A stretch of DNA of 64,000 nucleotides, from the NCBI RefSeq assembly GCF_007677875.1, contig NZ_VEDO01000002.1, positions 62,001 to 126,000 of the forward strand. The letters are read 5' to 3'. Position numbers and translations under genes: made by a program. The number at the start of each line of letters is the position of its first letter. Position 1 is the first letter of the stretch. Origin of the DNA: Variovorax boronicumulans. Lineage in GTDB: Bacteria > Pseudomonadota > Gammaproteobacteria > Burkholderiales > Burkholderiaceae_C. The notes below the pieces were generated by a model. That model had not been told where the DNA came from. It saw nothing but the letters and a program-made list of their open reading frames with translations, and did not search any database. Positions 8,129 through 16,740 of the stretch are shown one piece after another.

Positions 8129-9654
8129 GCCGGCTCGACACGGCGCATCCCGACGGCCAGGCGGCCGATCCCTTGAAACCCATGCGCCAGCGCGCCGACC
8201 GGCTGGTGCTGTCCATGCTGGCGCTGCAGGCGCTGGTGGCCGTGCTGCTGGGCGGGCTCTACGGCCCCTGGGGCACGGGCATGCTGGTGGCCGGCCCCCT
8301 GCTGGGTGTGGCTGCCGGCGCCTACGCGCTGGCCTCGGGCCGGCTGCTGGCGCGTCTGGTTTTGGCCGTGGTCGGCATGTTCCTCGTGGCGCTGAACATC
8401 CAGCTGTCCGCGGGCATGCCGGAGATGCATTTCGCGGTCTTCGTGTTCCTGGCCTTTCTGCTGGCGTACCGCGACTGGCGGCCCATCCTGGCCGCGGCCG
8501 TGGCGGTGGCCGTGCACCACGTGGTGTTCGACCGGCTGCAGGCCGCGGGGCTGCCGGTGTTCTGCCTGCGCGCACCCGACTTCGGGCAGATCGTCATCCA
8601 CGCCGTGTTCGTGGTCGTGCAGACCGGCGTGGAGCTCGTGATGGCCGTGCGCATGGAGCGCGACGCGCGCGAGTCGGCCGAGCTGCGCGCGCTGTGCGCG
8701 CTCGACGCCGAGGGCCGCCTGTCGTTGCAGGCCCACGCCGTGCAGGTGCACAGCGCCACGGGCCGCATCGTGCAGACCGCGCTGGTGCAGCTGGCCGGCG
8801 TGGTCGATGAGGTGCGCCAGGCCGCGCACGGCGTGGCCGGCACGGCCCGCGGCATGTCGGGCGACACCGAGCAGCTGGGCCAGCGCACGCGCGAGGCCGC
8901 GCACAACCTGCAGTCGGCCGCCAGCGCGATGGCGCAGCTGGAGCAGTCCTTCGCCACCAGCGCCGACGAAGCGCAGCAGGCCTTGCAGCTGGCGCAACAG
9001 CAGAACGCGGCCGTGGCCGGCTGCGGTGCGCTGGTGGACCAGTCGGTGCAGACCATGCAGGCCATCCACGCCAGCGCGCGCCAGATCACCGACATCGTGA
9101 CCACCATCGACAGCTTCGCGTTCCGCACCAACCTGCTGGCGCTGAACGCGGCGGTGGAGGCGGCGCGTGCCGGCGAGCATGGCCGCGGTTTCGCCGTCGT
9201 GGCGCAGGAGGTGCGCGTGCTGGCCCAGCACAGCGCGCAGGCCGCGCGCGACATCCGGGCGCTGGTGGCGCGCTCGCTGGACGACGCCACCCAGGGTGAG
9301 CAGGCCGTGGGCCGGGCCGGCGCCAGCATGCGCGCGGTGCGCGAGCAGGCCGACCAGGTGCGCGCGCTGATGCTGCAGCTGTCGCAGCATGCGCAGCAGC
9401 AGTCCGTGGAACTGGGCCACGCCACCGCGGCCGTGCAGCAGGTCGACCAGATGACGCAGGCCAACGCCGCCATGGTCGGCGCGGCCCAGCAATCCACGCG
9501 GGGGCTGGCGCAGATGGCGGAGCGGCTGCTGGCCGCCATCGCCCAGGTCGGCGGCGGCGCCACGGCCGTGCAGGGGCCGGCCACGGCGGCCCCGTCCGCA
9601 GCCACGGTGGCCCGGGCGCCGCTGGCCATCGCCACTGCGGCGGCCGGGGCCTGA
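8125..9654 (+). CDS. Methyl-accepting chemotaxis-type receptor with multi-pass N-terminal domain
   Basis: A 509-residue receptor. The N-terminal third (about residues 26-176) is an integral membrane domain of five or six segments with no periplasmic ligand domain and no obvious HAMP. It includes [33 protein letters not shown] and [12 protein letters not shown], giving His102, 131, 132 and 159 in or beside membrane segments. The C-terminal coiled coil holds the signalling tip [29 protein letters not shown] (about 328-356), close to the CheA/CheW-binding consensus. It would signal to CheA or another pathway. ATG 8125 overlaps the stop of a short leader ORF. The sensed stimulus is unknown. Confidence 0.85.
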   Translation: MSRLDTAHPDGQAADPLKPMRQRADRLVLSMLALQALVAVLLGGLYGPWGTGMLVAGPLLGVAAGAYALASGRLLARLVLAVVGMFLVALNIQLSAGMPEMHFAVFVFLAFLLAYRDWRPILAAAVAVAVHHVVFDRLQAAGLPVFCLRAPDFGQIVIHAVFVVVQTGVELVMAVRMERDARESAELRALCALDAEGRLSLQAHAVQVHSATGRIVQTALVQLAGVVDEVRQAAHGVAGTARGMSGDTEQLGQRTREAAHNLQSAASAMAQLEQSFATSADEAQQALQLAQQQNAAVAGCGALVDQSVQTMQAIHASARQITDIVTTIDSFAFRTNLLALNAAVEAARAGEHGRGFAVVAQEVRVLAQHSAQAARDIRALVARSLDDATQGEQAVGRAGASMRAVREQADQVRALMLQLSQHAQQQSVELGHATAAVQQVDQMTQANAAMVGAAQQSTRGLAQMAERLLAAIAQVGGGATAVQGPATAAPSAATVARAPLAIATAAAGA

Positions 9655-9659
9655 GCGCG

Positions 9660-11123
9660 TCAGCCGCGCAGCCCGGCGCGCAACACGCCGTCCAGCACCG
9701 CCATGCCCTGCGCGATCTGCGCGGCCGTGAGGCCGGCATAGCCCAGCACCAGCCCCGCGGGGCGGCCGCGTGCCGGCGGCCCGGCGTACAGCGGCGTGAC
9801 CGGGTAGACGCCGACGCCGCGTGCGCGCACCGCCGCCGCCAGGGCCACCTCGTCGCGCGCGCGCAGCGCGGGCAGCCACAGCACCACGTGCAGGCCGGCG
9901 GCCGTGCCGGCTGCGTGGGCGCCGCCGGGCAGCTGCGCCACGGCCTCGAGCAGCGCGGCGCGCCGGCGCTCGTGCTGGCGGCGCATGCGCCGCACATGGC
10001 GTTCGTAGGCGCCGCTGTCCAGCAGCGCGGCCAGCACGCGCTGCTCCAGCACGGGCGCATGGCGGTCGGCCAGCCGCTTGGCCTGGCGGAACACCGGCAC
10101 CAGCGGCGGCGGCAGCACCATGTAGCCCAGGCGCAGCTGCGGCGACAAGGCCTTGGACACGGTGCCGATGTAGAGCACGCGGCCATCGGTGTCGATGGCC
10201 TGCAGCGCGTCGATGGGGCGCTGGCCGTAGCGGAATTCGCCGTCGTAGTCGTCCTCGACGACCCAGGCCTGCTGGCGCTGCGCCCACTGCAGCAGTTCCA
10301 TGCGCCGCGCGATCGGCAGCACGCCGCCGAGCGGGAACTGGTGCGAGGGCGTCACGTAGACCAGCCGCGCGCGCGCGTCCTGCGGCAGCCGTGCGGTGGC
10401 TAGGCCCTGGCCATCGGCCGGCACGGTGAGCAGCTGCGCGCCGGTGGCTTCGAAGCAGCGGCGCGCCATCGGGTAGCCGGGCTCTTCGAACACGTAGGCC
10501 GCGTCGGCATCGAGCAGCAGCCGCGCGCAGAGGTCGATGGCCTGCTGCGTGCCATGCACCACGAGGATCTGCTCGGCGTCGCAGGCCAGGCCGCGTGCGC
10601 GGCGCAGGTAGGCCTGCAGCGCGCGGCGCAGCGTGGCATCGCCTTCGGGTGCGGCGTAATAGAGGGCAGCCTGCTGGCGCAGCAGTTCGGCCTGGTAGGC
10701 GCGCCGCCAGGCCAGCACCGGAAAGTCGCGCGGGGCCAGCGCGCCGTAGAGGAAGTCGATGCGCGCCGGCCCGTCCGGTGCCAGCGCCGGCAACTGCATG
10801 GCCGCGACGCGGCGGCCGAAGGCGGACAGCACGGGCGGCGCCTGGCCGCCGCGCCGGCTGCGCGCCACCGGCGGCACCACGGGGCTGGGCGGTGTCGCCA
10901 CGCGCGCCACGCGCCCGCCCGAGGTCAGCAAAAAGCCCTCGGCCGCGAGCTGCTCGTAGACCGCTGTGACCGTGGTGCGCGAGACGCCCAGCTCGCTGGC
11001 CAGCGCCCGCGTGGACGGCGCGCGCGCACCGGCCGGCAGGCTGCCGTCGGCGATCTGCGCGCGCAGCAGGCCGTAGATGCGGCGGCCCGCGCCGGTGCCC
11101 GTGAAGCGCTGCAACTGGTCCAT
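9660..11123 (-). CDS. MocR/PdxR-type regulator (GntR helix fused to aminotransferase fold)
   Basis: A 487-residue fusion. Residues about 10-75 form a GntR winged helix (RRIYGLLRAQIADGSLPAGARAPSTRALASELGVSRTTVTAVYEQL). The rest is a class I aminotransferase-like domain with LLGYAAPEGD-type YYAAPEGDATLRRALQAYL, VVEDDYDGEFRY (cofactor Asp) and IGTVSKALSPQLRLGYMV, where SK provides the PLP-binding lysine. Members sense PLP or an amine and regulate vitamin B6, GABA or polyamine genes. GGAG lies 8 bases before the ATG at 11123. It is divergent from the paiB-like gene at 11208, its likely target. Confidence 0.88.
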   Translation of the reverse strand: MDQLQRFTGTGAGRRIYGLLRAQIADGSLPAGARAPSTRALASELGVSRTTVTAVYEQLAAEGFLLTSGGRVARVATPPSPVVPPVARSRRGGQAPPVLSAFGRRVAAMQLPALAPDGPARIDFLYGALAPRDFPVLAWRRAYQAELLRQQAALYYAAPEGDATLRRALQAYLRRARGLACDAEQILVVHGTQQAIDLCARLLLDADAAYVFEEPGYPMARRCFEATGAQLLTVPADGQGLATARLPQDARARLVYVTPSHQFPLGGVLPIARRMELLQWAQRQQAWVVEDDYDGEFRYGQRPIDALQAIDTDGRVLYIGTVSKALSPQLRLGYMVLPPPLVPVFRQAKRLADRHAPVLEQRVLAALLDSGAYERHVRRMRRQHERRRAALLEAVAQLPGGAHAAGTAAGLHVVLWLPALRARDEVALAAAVRARGVGVYPVTPLYAGPPARGRPAGLVLGYAGLTAAQIAQGMAVLDGVLRAGLRG

Positions 11124-11207
11124 GCAAATGCTCCAAAACTGGTTCTTCCCATTGTGCCGGTCGTGCGCCACAGTGCGGCCTGATCCACCGCCCGCACCGC
11201 CACCACG

Positions 11208-11831
11208 ATGTACCTGCCCGCCCATTTCGCCGAACAACGGCCCGAAGAACTGCAGCGCCTGATCCAGGCGCACCCGCTGGGCACGCTCGTGCACCATGGT
11301 GCGGATGGGCTGGACGCCGACCACATCCCGTTCGAGTTCGATGCCGGCACCGGCCCGCTGGGCCTTCTCACGGCCCATGTGGCGCGCGCCAACACGGTGT
11401 GGCAGCGCTGCCCCACGGGCACGCCGGTGCTGGTGGTGTTCCACGGCCCGCAGGCCTACATCTCGCCCAACTGGTACCCGAGCAAGCACGAGGCGCACCG
11501 CCAGGTGCCGACCTGGAACTACGCGGTGGTGCACGCCCACGGCACGCTCACGGTCCGCGACGACGAACGCTTCGTGCGCGGCCTGGTGGCGCGGCTCACG
11601 CGCCGGCACGAGGCAGCCGAGCCCCAGCCCTGGCGCATGGGCGATTCCGCGCCCGACTTCATCGACGGCCTGCTGCAGCACATCGTGGGCCTCGAGATCG
11701 CCATCACGCGGCTCGTTGGCAAGTCCAAGCTCAGCCAGAACAAGGAGCCGCGCGACCGCGAAGGCGCGGCCGGGCGGCTCGACGCGCTGGGCCATGCCGA
11801 ACTCGCGCAGGCCATGCGCCGCACGCTCTGA
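11208..11831 (+). CDS. PaiB-family FMN-binding protein
   Basis: A 207-residue protein beginning MYLPAHFAEQRPEELQRLIQAHPLGTLVHHG, the PaiB N-terminus, with ADHIPFEFD, LLTAHVARANTVWQ, FHGPQAYISPNWYPSKHEAHRQVPTWNYAVVHAHG and the C-terminal IVGLEIAITRLVGKSKLSQNKEPRDREG. The family has a pyridoxamine-phosphate-oxidase-like FMN-binding split barrel and is annotated as a negative transcriptional regulator from Bacillus PaiB; its real activity is unclear. It is divergent from a MocR regulator, a frequent pairing. An ABM monooxygenase gene follows after 11 bases and is probably cotranscribed. Confidence 0.88.
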   Translation: MYLPAHFAEQRPEELQRLIQAHPLGTLVHHGADGLDADHIPFEFDAGTGPLGLLTAHVARANTVWQRCPTGTPVLVVFHGPQAYISPNWYPSKHEAHRQVPTWNYAVVHAHGTLTVRDDERFVRGLVARLTRRHEAAEPQPWRMGDSAPDFIDGLLQHIVGLEIAITRLVGKSKLSQNKEPRDREGAAGRLDALGHAELAQAMRRTL

Positions 11832-11842
11832 GGGCGGCGCGC

Positions 11843-12157
11843 ATGTTCGTCTCCACCTTCACCTTCGCCCCGGGCGCGTTCGACGCGGAGTTCCACCGCA
11901 TGGACGCGGCCATCGCCGAGGCCGCCCGCGCCATCCCAGGCTACCTGGGCGAGGAGACTTGGGAGAACCCGGCCACGGGGCTGGTGGCCAACAGCTACTA
12001 CTGGGACAGCATGGCCGCGCTCGAGCGGCTCATGCAGCACCCCACGCACCGCGCGGCCAAGCAGCAGCAGGCGCGCTGGCTGGCGGGCTACCACGTGGTC
12101 GTGGCACAGGTGCTGGCCTCGCACGGGGACGGGCGCATTCCCCACACGCTGGCCTGA
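11843..12157 (+). CDS. Antibiotic-biosynthesis-monooxygenase (ABM)-like small protein
   Basis: A 104-residue protein of ferredoxin-like alpha+beta type: MFVSTFTFAPGAFDAEFHRMDAAIAEAARAIPGYLGEETWENPATG followed by YYWDSMAALERLMQHPTHRAAKQQQARWLAGYHVVVAQVL. The pattern of GYLGEETW, then YWDSMAALERLMQHPTH, then a final strand with conserved His fits dimeric ABM or heme-degrading-type monooxygenases. It follows the PaiB gene by 11 bases. Substrate unknown. The stop codon sits in a short hairpin shared with the convergent hydrolase gene. Confidence 0.7.
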   Translation: MFVSTFTFAPGAFDAEFHRMDAAIAEAARAIPGYLGEETWENPATGLVANSYYWDSMAALERLMQHPTHRAAKQQQARWLAGYHVVVAQVLASHGDGRIPHTLA

Positions 12158-12165
12158 ATCAGGCC
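12151..12165. terminator. Short hairpin spanning two convergent stop codons
   Basis: GGCCTG (12151-12156) and CAGGCC (12160-12165) pair around AAT. The stop of the + gene (12155-12157) and that of the - gene (12159-12161) both lie in it. There is no T-run, so it may be a weak bidirectional terminator or 3' stabiliser. Confidence 0.3.
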
Positions 12166-12998
12166 CCCATGTTCGCCAGCGAGGCCTCGATCGCCGCCGC
12201 CGTGGCCACCGGCCGCTCCATCGGAAACAGGTGGCTGCCGTCCAGCATCATCACGCGGCCCGGGTCGCCCTTGCCGTCGGCACCGACGATGCGCGCCGTC
12301 ATGGCCATGCCGACCTGGCGCATCTCGGCCGACTGGCGCCCGCCCAGGAAGGCCACGGGACACTTGAGCGGGTGCCGGCGCAGCAGCCGGTCCAGGTGGT
12401 CGGGCAGGGTGTTGTAGATCGCCGTTTCCACGTCGCGGTCGAAGCTCAGCACGCGGCGCTGCTGGCCCTCGTGCGTCTCGTCGTGCGTGCCGTGCGCGAT
12501 GTAGTCGGCCAGCACCTGCGGATCCCACTTGGCGAAGGCCTTCTTGTGGCGGAAGTGCTCGAGCGCGGCAGCCGCGTCGGGCCACGCATTGCGCCGCGCG
12601 CGGCTGATGCGCCCGGGCGAGACCGAGCCCACCAGCGGCGTGCGCTTGGCCAGGCCCAGCGTGGTGGCGCGCCAGCCGCCGATCAGCGGCGAGTCGATCA
12701 ACAGCACGCCGCGCGCCAGCTGCGGCGCCCGCGCGGCCGCCATCACGCTCAGGAAGCCGCCCAGCGAATGGCCGACCAGCCAGGCCTTCTCGTCCTGCGC
12801 CGTCGCGAAGTCCACCAGCTGCTGCACCAGGTGCGGCCAGTTGTTGCTGACCGGGTACTTCGGGTCGTGGCCGTACTTCTCGACCGCCGCAATGCGAAAG
12901 CCGCGGGCGCGCAGCTCCACGAACAGCACGCGGTAGGTCGCGGCCGGGAAGCTGTTGGCGTGCGAGAAGACGATGAGCCCGCGGTCGCCCGCTGCCAT
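12159..12998 (-). CDS. Alpha/beta hydrolase
   Basis: A 279-residue alpha/beta-hydrolase. IVFSHANSFPAATYR near residues 9-23 carries the HANSFP oxyanion-hole type motif, GHSLGGFLSV (about 76-85) is the nucleophile elbow with Ser, and DGSHLFPMERP near the C-terminus supplies the catalytic His. No signal peptide. Its ATG overlaps the stop of the upstream proteasome-like gene (TGATG at 12996-13000), so it is the third gene of a mutS-led operon. Substrate is unknown; such hydrolases act on esters, lactones or epoxides. Confidence 0.85.
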   Translation of the reverse strand: MAAGDRGLIVFSHANSFPAATYRVLFVELRARGFRIAAVEKYGHDPKYPVSNNWPHLVQQLVDFATAQDEKAWLVGHSLGGFLSVMAAARAPQLARGVLLIDSPLIGGWRATTLGLAKRTPLVGSVSPGRISRARRNAWPDAAAALEHFRHKKAFAKWDPQVLADYIAHGTHDETHEGQQRRVLSFDRDVETAIYNTLPDHLDRLLRRHPLKCPVAFLGGRQSAEMRQVGMAMTARIVGADGKGDPGRVMMLDGSHLFPMERPVATAAAIEASLANMGA

Positions 12999-13825
12999 CA
13001 GATCAACCGTTCGTCCGGGTTGGTGATCTTGCGCAGCGGCTTGCCGCGGCTGGCCGCGACCATCAGCGGCAGCGTGGTCGGCCCGTCGCCCCACTGCGGC
13101 TGCTCGATGCTGTCGAACACCTCGCGCAGCTTCTGGCCCCAGTTGCTGTGCAGCATGCGGAAGTAGGGGTTCTGCTCGTCGATGCAGACCACCTTGTCGG
13201 TGCGGAAGTCGTCGACACCGTAGACCACGAGGTCCAGCGGCAGGCCCACCGAGAGGTTGGACTTGAGCGTGGAGTCCATGGACACCAGCGCGCACTTGGC
13301 GGCCTCGTCCAGCGGCGTGTCGGGCGTGATCACGCGGTCCAGCACGGGCTTGCCATACTTGGATTCGCCGATCTGGAAATAGGGCGTCTCGGGTGTGGCC
13401 TCGATGAAGTTGCCGGCCGAATAGACCTGGAACAGCCGCATGCCTTCGCCCTTGATCTGGCCACCGAAGATCATGGAGACGTTGAACTCCACGCCCGACT
13501 GGCGCAGCGAGGCCGCGTCGCGGTCGTACACGCGGCGCACGGCCGCGCCCAGCACGCGCGCGGCGTCGAACATGCTCCTGGCGTTCCAGATCGTGATGGG
13601 TTCGCTGTCCTCGTCCTCGCGCAGCTGCTCGACCTGCAGGATTTCGCGCACCGACTGCGAGATCGACAGGTTGCCTGCCGACAGCAGCACCATGAAGCGG
13701 TCGTCCGCGCGCTCGTAGACGATCATCTTGCGGAAGGTGCTGATCTGGTCGAGACCGGCGTTGGTGCGCGAGTCGGACAGGAACACCAGTCCGGCGTTGA
13801 GTTTGAGGGCGACGCAGTAGGTCAT
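12998..13825 (-). CDS. Anbu-type proteasome-related protease
   Basis: A 275-residue Ntn-hydrolase of the bacterial Anbu (ancestral beta subunit) group. It begins [34 protein letters not shown], placing Thr2 directly after Met so that Met removal exposes the N-terminal nucleophile; Asp18 and Lys33 match the beta-subunit active-site Asp17 and Lys33. Later parts include [15 protein letters not shown] and [12 protein letters not shown]. Anbu proteins form oligomeric rings; their substrates are unclear. Its ATG overlaps the mutS stop (ATGA). The ATP-grasp, alpha-E and transglutaminase-like genes that often accompany Anbu are absent here. Confidence 0.87.
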   Translation of the reverse strand: MTYCVALKLNAGLVFLSDSRTNAGLDQISTFRKMIVYERADDRFMVLLSAGNLSISQSVREILQVEQLREDEDSEPITIWNARSMFDAARVLGAAVRRVYDRDAASLRQSGVEFNVSMIFGGQIKGEGMRLFQVYSAGNFIEATPETPYFQIGESKYGKPVLDRVITPDTPLDEAAKCALVSMDSTLKSNLSVGLPLDLVVYGVDDFRTDKVVCIDEQNPYFRMLHSNWGQKLREVFDSIEQPQWGDGPTTLPLMVAASRGKPLRKITNPDERLI

Positions 13826-16488
13826 GGCGTGGGGCTGTTGGCGAGGATGGCCTGTTCGCGGCGCGCGATGTTCTTCAAGCGGCACAGCGCCTCGAGGGCC
13901 TCGCGCGGCGTCAGTGCATCGGGGTCGATGCCGGCCAGCGCGGATTCTACGGGGCTGGGTTCGGCCTGGGCTGCAGCCGGCGGCGGCGCGAACAGGTCGA
14001 TCTGGGCCCGGCTTTCGCTGGCCTGCTGTTCCAGCGCCTCCAGCGTGTGGCGCGCATGGTGCAGCACCGGCGCCGGCATGCCGGCCAGGCGTGCGACCTG
14101 GATGCCATAGCTGCGGCTGGCGGGCCCGGCCTGGATCTCGTGCAGGAACACGATGTCGCCGCCCGATTCGGCCGCGCTCACGTGCACGTTCTGCGCGGCG
14201 TGGTGCTTGGCTGGGAACTCGGTCAGCTCGAAGTAGTGGGTGGCGAACAGCGTGAAGGCCTGGGTGCGGTCGTGCAGCTGGGCCGCGATGCCGCTGGCCA
14301 GGGCCAGGCCGTCGAAGGTCGAGGTGCCGCGGCCGATCTCGTCCATCAGCACCAGGCTGTGGCGTGTGGCGCCGTGCAGGATCTGCGCGGCCTCGGTCAT
14401 CTCCACCATGAAGGTCGATTGCGCATTCGCCAGGTCGTCGGCCGCGCCGATGCGCGTGTGGATCGCGTCGATGGGACCGAGCCGGCAGCTGCTCGCCGGC
14501 ACGTGGCTGCCGATGCTGGCCATCAGCACGATCAGCGCCACCTGGCGCATGTAGGTCGACTTGCCGCCCATGTTGGGGCCGGTGATGATCTGCATGCGCT
14601 GCTTGATGTGCAGCCGCGTGTCGTTGGCGATGAAGGCGGCCTGCGAGGTTTCCGCCAGGCGCGCCTCCACCACCGGGTGGCGGCCGCGCTCGATCTCGAT
14701 GCAGGGCTCCTTGACGAACAGCGGCGCGCACCAGTTCAGCGTCTCGGCACGCTCGGCGAAGCTGCACAGCACGTCCAGCGCCGCCATGGCCTGGGCCAGG
14801 CGCGACAGCGCGGGCATGTGGGCCTGCAGCTGGCCCAGCAGCCGGTCGTAGAGCCACTTCTCGCGCGCGAGGGCCCGCTCCTGGGCCGACAGCGCCTTGT
14901 CCTCGAAGGCCTTGAGCTCTGGCGTGATGAAGCGCTCGGCGTTCTTGAGCGTCTGGCGCCGCCGGTAGTCGGCCGGCACCTTGTCGAGCGCGCCCTGCGT
15001 GACCTCGATGTAAAAGCCATGCACCTTGTTGAACTGCACGCGCAGGTTGGCAATGCCCGTGCGCGCGCGCTCGCGCGTCTCCAGGTCGAGCAGGAAGGCG
15101 TCGCAGTTGTTCTGGATCGCACGCAGTTCGTCGAGTTCGGCATCGTGGCCCGTGGCGATCACGCCGCCGTCGCGCACCAGCGCGGCCGGCTCTTCGCAAA
15201 TGGCGCCGGCCAGCAGCGCCGCGCACTCCGGCGGCGGCGCCAGGTCGCTGCGGATCTGCGCCAGCAGGCCCGGCAGGCCGTCGATGCAGTCGGCCAGCAC
15301 GCCGGCGCGCTGCAGCGCCAACTGCAGGGCCACGAGCTCGCGCGGGCGCACCTGCAGCAGCGCCGTGCGTGCCGTGATGCGCTCCACGTCGCTCGTTCCC
15401 TTGAGCTGCGTGCGCAGTTTGGGGTAGTGGCCTGCGCCGCTGGCCTCGCGCAGCACCGCGGTGGCCAGCAGCCGCGCATGGGCTTCGCTGCGGTCGCGCT
15501 GGGGCTCCAGCAGCCAGCGTTTCAATAGGCGGCTGCCCATGGTGGTCATGCAGGTGTCCAGGAGCGAGAACAGCGTGGGGCTGTCTTCGCCGCGCAGCGT
15601 CTGCACGAGTTCCAGGTTGCGCCGCGTGCTGAGCGGCAGGTCGATCTGCGCATCGCTGCGCGCCACGCGCAGCGCCTGCAGGTGCGACAGCGCCTGGCCC
15701 TGGGTGTGTTCGGCGAACGCCAGCAGCGCCGAGGCCGCGGCGTGGGCCTGCGGCAGACCCTCGGCATGCCAGGCCGACAGGCCCGCCACGTGCAGGTGCT
15801 CGCACAGCTTGCGCTGCCCCAGCGCGGCGTCGAACTGCCAGGCCGGGCGCAGCGACAGAGCCAGCGGCCCGCCCTGCGGCGTCGTCAGGCGCAGGCCGCG
15901 GATGCGCGCCTCCAGCGCATCGGGCACGTCGGCCGGCAGCAGCAGTTCGGCCGGGCCGATGCGGGCCAGCCATCCCGGCAGCTCGTCCATGCTGCACTCG
16001 GCCAGCTGCAATTCGGACTGCGTGAGCGCCAGCCAGGCCAGGCCGCAGCGCTGGCGCGGGCCGGGGTAGAACGCGGCCAGCACGGATTCGGTCTTGTCGG
16101 CCAGCAGCGAGGCATCGGTCAGCGTGCCCGGCGTGACCACGCGCACCACCTTGCGCTCCACCGGGCCCTTGCCCGTGACCTCGCCGACCTGCTCGCAGAT
16201 CGCCACTGACTCGCCGAGCCGGATCAGCTTGGCCAGGTAGCTCTCCACCGCATGGAAGGGGATGCCGCACATGGTGACGGGCTCGCCGGCCGACTGGCCG
16301 CGCCGCGTGAGCGTGATGTCCAGCAGCGCCGCGGCGCGCTCGGCGTCGGCGTAGAACATCTCGTAGAAATCCCCCATGCGGTAGAAGACCAGCGTGTCGG
16401 GGAAGTCGGCCTTGAGGCCGAGGTACTGGGCCATCATCGGCGTGTGGGCCGAGAAGTCAGGCTTTGGCGTGGGCGGGAGCGAAGACAA
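13822..16488 (-). CDS. mutS: DNA mismatch repair protein MutS
   Basis: Encodes MutS, the mismatch-recognition ATPase. It contains the N-terminal mismatch-binding domain with [11 protein letters not shown] (Phe-x-Glu mismatch wedge), [19 protein letters not shown] and [16 protein letters not shown], the lever/clamp regions, then ATPase motifs [13 protein letters not shown] (Walker A), [23 protein letters not shown] (Walker B) and [11 protein letters not shown] chose TTG at 16488, giving [26 protein letters not shown], because E. coli MutS has a similar stretch before HTPMM; the next start is ATG 16437 (871 residues). With the TTG start it is 888 residues, slightly longer than E. coli's 853. 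It leads an operon with the Anbu protease and a hydrolase. Confidence 0.95.
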   Translation of the reverse strand: MSSLPPTPKPDFSAHTPMMAQYLGLKADFPDTLVFYRMGDFYEMFYADAERAAALLDITLTRRGQSAGEPVTMCGIPFHAVESYLAKLIRLGESVAICEQVGEVTGKGPVERKVVRVVTPGTLTDASLLADKTESVLAAFYPGPRQRCGLAWLALTQSELQLAECSMDELPGWLARIGPAELLLPADVPDALEARIRGLRLTTPQGGPLALSLRPAWQFDAALGQRKLCEHLHVAGLSAWHAEGLPQAHAAASALLAFAEHTQGQALSHLQALRVARSDAQIDLPLSTRRNLELVQTLRGEDSPTLFSLLDTCMTTMGSRLLKRWLLEPQRDRSEAHARLLATAVLREASGAGHYPKLRTQLKGTSDVERITARTALLQVRPRELVALQLALQRAGVLADCIDGLPGLLAQIRSDLAPPPECAALLAGAICEEPAALVRDGGVIATGHDAELDELRAIQNNCDAFLLDLETRERARTGIANLRVQFNKVHGFYIEVTQGALDKVPADYRRRQTLKNAERFITPELKAFEDKALSAQERALAREKWLYDRLLGQLQAHMPALSRLAQAMAALDVLCSFAERAETLNWCAPLFVKEPCIEIERGRHPVVEARLAETSQAAFIANDTRLHIKQRMQIITGPNMGGKSTYMRQVALIVLMASIGSHVPASSCRLGPIDAIHTRIGAADDLANAQSTFMVEMTEAAQILHGATRHSLVLMDEIGRGTSTFDGLALASGIAAQLHDRTQAFTLFATHYFELTEFPAKHHAAQNVHVSAAESGGDIVFLHEIQAGPASRSYGIQVARLAGMPAPVLHHARHTLEALEQQASESRAQIDLFAPPPAAAQAEPSPVESALAGIDPDALTPREALEALCRLKNIARREQAILANSPTP

Positions 16489-16535
16489 GAGGCGTGGCGT
16501 GCGGTTGGACGGCAGGGGGCGATTGTCGCCAAGTT

Positions 16536-16650
16536 GCGGGCTCCGCCCGCGAGCGCCCGGGACTTTCGGGTCGACCATTGCCGCGGCACACAACTGCGCA
16601 AACAGCCTTGCGGCTGTCGTTTCGGCGTCATCGCCGCACCGTTCGGTGCG
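16536..16650. repeat. Three consecutive perfect stem-loops between mutS and a chemoreceptor
   Basis: Within the 252-bp divergent gap are GCGGGC-TCC-GCCCGC (16536-16550), ACAGCC-TTGC-GGCTGT (16602-16617) and CGCACC-GTTC-GGTGCG (16635-16650). They differ in sequence, so this is not one repeat, but three perfect 6-bp stems in 115 bases is notable. They could structure the 5' leader of the chemoreceptor mRNA. Confidence 0.4.
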
Positions 16651-16740
16651 CCAACGCCGCCCTTCGTCGGCGTCCGGTGGCGGGCGCACGTGCCGGCTGA
16701 TGAAATGAACGGGCCTACGGTCTCTCAGAGGAAAGCCGCG

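Noticed and set aside
11124-11795. N-terminal extension of the MocR regulator across the paiB gene
   Set aside because: Residues upstream of MDQLQRF show no domain and overlap the PaiB gene on the other strand. A GGAG site precedes the ATG at 11123.
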